NCBI GenBank assembly: GCA_034434335.1
Contig: DAOTZS010000265.1
Coordinates: 1-6,467, forward strand
Length of the DNA: 6,467 nt
Reading direction: 5' to 3'
From: DAOTZS01 sp034434335
GTDB taxonomy: Bacteria > Chloroflexota > Anaerolineae > CG2-30-64-16
In this document: piece by piece, positions 4,802-6,467 of the stretch
Numbering within the stretch: the first letter of the stretch is position 1
Layout of the letters: the number at the start of each line of letters is the position of its first letter
The notes under the pieces: model-generated
Database searches by the model: none
Told to the model about the DNA's origin: nothing
The model's input: only the letters and a program-made list of their open reading frames with translations
Position numbers and translations under genes: made by a program

Positions 4802-5736
4802 CGTTGCGCCCCCACCCGTGATGCACGGCCACGCCTTGTCAACATGATGCTGGAGAGCACTACCGTGGCCCCTACCCCCTGCAACCAGGTCAGATGGTCC
4901 CCCAGGGCCAGCCACGCCACCAGGACAGCTACCACGGGGGTCAGATTGGAGTAGATGGCTGTGCGCGCGTTGCCCACGCGTTGTACACTGGTATACCAGG
5001 CCACATACGCCACCACCACCGCGAAGATCAGCGAATAAGCCAACCCCAGCCAGGCTTCTGGCGCTACCCTGAGCCACTCCTGACGGAGCAACTGGGGGAT
5101 ACTGAGCAACACCAGTGGCGGTGTGCCCGCTAACATGCTCAACGCGGTCAGCTTCAGAGGCGAATAGCGCGTCAGCAGCCCTTTGCTGCCGGTAGTGTAG
5201 GCGGCCCATACCATCGCCGCACCCAGGATCAACAGATCACCCCGCAATGTGCCTCGGCCGAGGCTGATTTCGCCACCGCTGCCCAGGATCAGCAGCAGGA
5301 TCCCCACAAAGGATAGTACCACCCCGATCCACGCCAGCACGCCCACCCGTTCGCTTCCCAGAAGCCAGCCATAGATCGCCACGAAAACCGGGGTGGTAGC
5401 CATCAACAAGGAGGTGTTGGCAGGGGTGGTGAGCGCCATCCCATTGATGAACATGAGTTGGTAGAGAGTATGCCCGATCAACCCCAGCAGGATTACCGGC
5501 AGCAGGTCGCGGCGGGCCAGATGGAACGATTCGCCCCGCAGGTAGAGAATAGCCAGGATGAGCAAGGTGGCCAGGCCAAACCGTAACGCGTTGAAAGCCA
5601 GGGGTGAGAAGGTGCGCAGTGCCACCTTGATCACGCTGAAGTTGATTCCCCAAATGAGGACGGTACTCACCACGGGCAGATCGGTGCCAGACCACAGGCG
5701 CGTCCGGGGCAGCCTGAGGGAGCGCATTTCGGCCAT
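4798..5736 (-). CDS. EamA/DMT-family membrane transporter
   Basis: A 312-residue protein of the drug/metabolite transporter superfamily, with two tandem EamA repeats and about ten membrane helices. The first repeat spans about 20-152. It begins VSTVLIWGINFSVIKVAL and includes FNALRFGLATLLILAIL, the TLYQLMFINGMALTTPANTSLL segment typical of the family, and ERVGVLAWIGVVLSFVGILLLI. The second spans about 165-300, with GDLLILGAAMVWAAYTTGSKGLL, WYTSVQRVGNARTAIYSNLTPVVAVLVAWLALGD and a final helix ending in LTRRGR. Members export amino acids, metabolites or drugs; the substrate cannot be predicted here. ATG 5736 has AGAGGT 5 bases upstream. Its leader contains the ftsH terminator, so it needs either read-through or its own promoter, and I see no convincing one. 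It is coupled to the downstream unknown membrane protein. Confidence 0.94.
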   Translation of the reverse strand: MAEMRSLRLPRTRLWSGTDLPVVSTVLIWGINFSVIKVALRTFSPLAFNALRFGLATLLILAILYLRGESFHLARRDLLPVILLGLIGHTLYQLMFINGMALTTPANTSLLMATTPVFVAIYGWLLGSERVGVLAWIGVVLSFVGILLLILGSGGEISLGRGTLRGDLLILGAAMVWAAYTTGSKGLLTRYSPLKLTALSMLAGTPPLVLLSIPQLLRQEWLRVAPEAWLGLAYSLIFAVVVAYVAWYTSVQRVGNARTAIYSNLTPVVAVLVAWLALGDHLTWLQGVGATVVLSSIMLTRRGRASRVGAQR

Positions 5737-5741
5737 GATCT

Positions 5742-5747
5742 ACCTCT
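5742..5747 (-). promoter_or_regulatory. Ribosome binding site of the EamA gene
   Basis: AGAGGT on the minus strand is 5 bases before ATG 5736 and supports this start over the in-frame ATG three codons later. Confidence 0.7.
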
Positions 5748-5751
5748 GACT

Positions 5752-5790
5752 ACAAATAGAAGCAGCCCCGCCAGGGAAGGGCAGGGCTGC
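5752..5790 (-). terminator. Intrinsic terminator of ftsH
   Basis: Reading the minus strand, GCAGCCC (5790-5784) pairs with GGGCTGC (5768-5762). The stem continues as TGCC with GGCG (one wobble), giving 11 pairs around a 7-base loop. TTCTATTTGT follows at once. It begins 22 bases after the ftsH stop. No T-run follows it on the plus strand, so it acts one way only. Confidence 0.85.
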
Positions 5791-5812
5791 CAGATGTACA
5801 GTGCGCTTAGTT

Positions 5813-6467
5813 TCAGGCAAACATCGCATGGAAGTCCGCCGCCTCTATCGTCTCGTACTCCATCAGATAGCGGGCAATCTGGTCTAATTTGGCGCGATAG
5901 GTGCGGATGATCGAGCGCGCCCGTTGGTAGGCCTCATCCACCAGCCGTCGCACCTCTTGGTCAATGGCTTCGGCCACCTCCTCGCTGTAGTTGCGCTGCT
6001 CGCCAATCTCCCGCCCCAGGAAGACCAGCTCTTCCTTTTCGCCGAAGGTCTGCGGCCCCAGCACATCGCTCATCCCGTACTGGGTGACCATCTTGCGGGC
6101 CAGGGAGGTAACCCGTTCCAGGTCGTTGCTGGCGCCGGTAGTCACGTCACCGAAGACCTCCTCCTCGGCGACCCGCCCCCCCAGCAGGCCGGCCAGATCA
6201 TCCCGCAGCTTGTTGCGGCCGTAGAGCAGGCGGTCCTCTTCGGGCAGTGGCATGGTATAGCCCAGTGCCATGCCCCGGCTGATGATGCTGATCTTATGCA
6301 CCGGGTCGGCATTGGGCAGCATCTTCATCACCAGGGCGTGGCCGGCCTCATGATAGGCCACGATCCGTTTTTCTTCGTCGGAGATGAGCCGGCTGCGGCG
6401 TTCGGGGCCGGCGATGACCCGCTCGATGGCCTCCTCCAACTCAGCCATGCCAATGCTGTGCTTGTTG
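5813..6467 (-). CDS. ftsH: ATP-dependent zinc metalloprotease FtsH, C-terminal part
   Basis: The gene enters from the right edge; the last 217 residues are visible of the usual 600-650. FtsH is a membrane-anchored AAA+ hexamer that unfolds and degrades unneeded membrane proteins and some cytosolic regulators. Visible here is the end of the AAA module (NKHSIGMAELEEAIERVIAG; position of the family's conserved xELEEAI helix) and the whole M41 peptidase domain. The zinc-binding HEAGH is at 39-43 (bases 6338-6352), with catalytic Glu40. The third zinc ligand is expected at Asp115 in TTGASNDLERVT. GYTMPLPEEDR, LLGGRVAEEEVFGDV and the closing helical bundle ending DFHAMFA follow the family pattern. 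The C-terminus stops soon after the last helix without a long tail. The ATPase Walker motifs and membrane anchors lie beyond the window. A strong terminator follows. Confidence 0.97.
   Translation of the reverse strand, partial: NKHSIGMAELEEAIERVIAGPERRSRLISDEEKRIVAYHEAGHALVMKMLPNADPVHKISIISRGMALGYTMPLPEEDRLLYGRNKLRDDLAGLLGGRVAEEEVFGDVTTGASNDLERVTSLARKMVTQYGMSDVLGPQTFGEKEELVFLGREIGEQRNYSEEVAEAIDQEVRRLVDEAYQRARSIIRTYRAKLDQIARYLMEYETIEAADFHAMFA

Noticed and set aside
4802..5209. Upstream extension of the 233-residue protein frame giving 369 residues
   Set aside because: The extra 136 residues lie wholly inside the EamA gene in another frame, are rich in Gly, His, Arg and Ser without membrane or domain pattern, and the ATGA start at 4801 explains the gene.
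4470..5695. Minus-strand frames at 4470-4832 and 5237-5695
   Set aside because: They overlap the EamA and downstream genes in other frames and show no domain or membrane pattern of their own.

Overview
This GC-rich window looks like ordinary bacterial chromosome. I infer a Chloroflexota-type organism (Anaerolineae or a neighbouring class). The reasons are a Tat-dependent lipoprotein-type solute-binding protein, an ECF sigma factor followed by a non-zinc-motif membrane partner, and the general style of the DegV, EamA and FtsH proteins. There is no 16S gene or marker tree to confirm this. Seven protein genes are supported; the two at the window edges are partial. I see no tRNA, rRNA, CRISPR array, transposase or integrase.

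Left part (1-525, minus strand): the first 175 residues of a family 5 oligopeptide/nickel-type ABC transporter solute-binding lipoprotein. Its upstream region (526-1064) is a 539-base divergent control region. It holds a plausible sigma-70 promoter for the transporter gene, a dense palindrome cluster (564-590), three Shine-Dalgarno-like motifs, and a near-consensus sigma-70 promoter (887-916) for the rightward genes.

Middle part (1065-4096, plus strand): four genes in one direction with gaps of 90, 64 and 43 bases. They encode a DegV-family fatty-acid-binding protein, an ECF-type RNA polymerase sigma factor, a small single-pass membrane protein that may act as its anti-sigma factor, and a protein with two GNAT acetyltransferase-like halves. 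An ECF-like promoter motif lies just ahead of the sigma gene and could allow autoregulation.

Right part (4100-6467, minus strand): the C-terminal third of the membrane AAA protease FtsH ends at 5813 and is followed by a strong intrinsic terminator. Next come an EamA/DMT-family ten-helix transporter and, overlapping it by four bases (ATGA), an unrecognised 233-residue protein with two membrane helices and a soluble beta-rich domain. This last gene meets the acetyltransferase gene tail to tail with only 3 bases between the stop codons.

Nothing here proves a new system. The parts most worth following up are the sigma factor/membrane partner pair, the translationally coupled EamA transporter plus unknown membrane protein, and the structured leader of the solute-binding protein gene.
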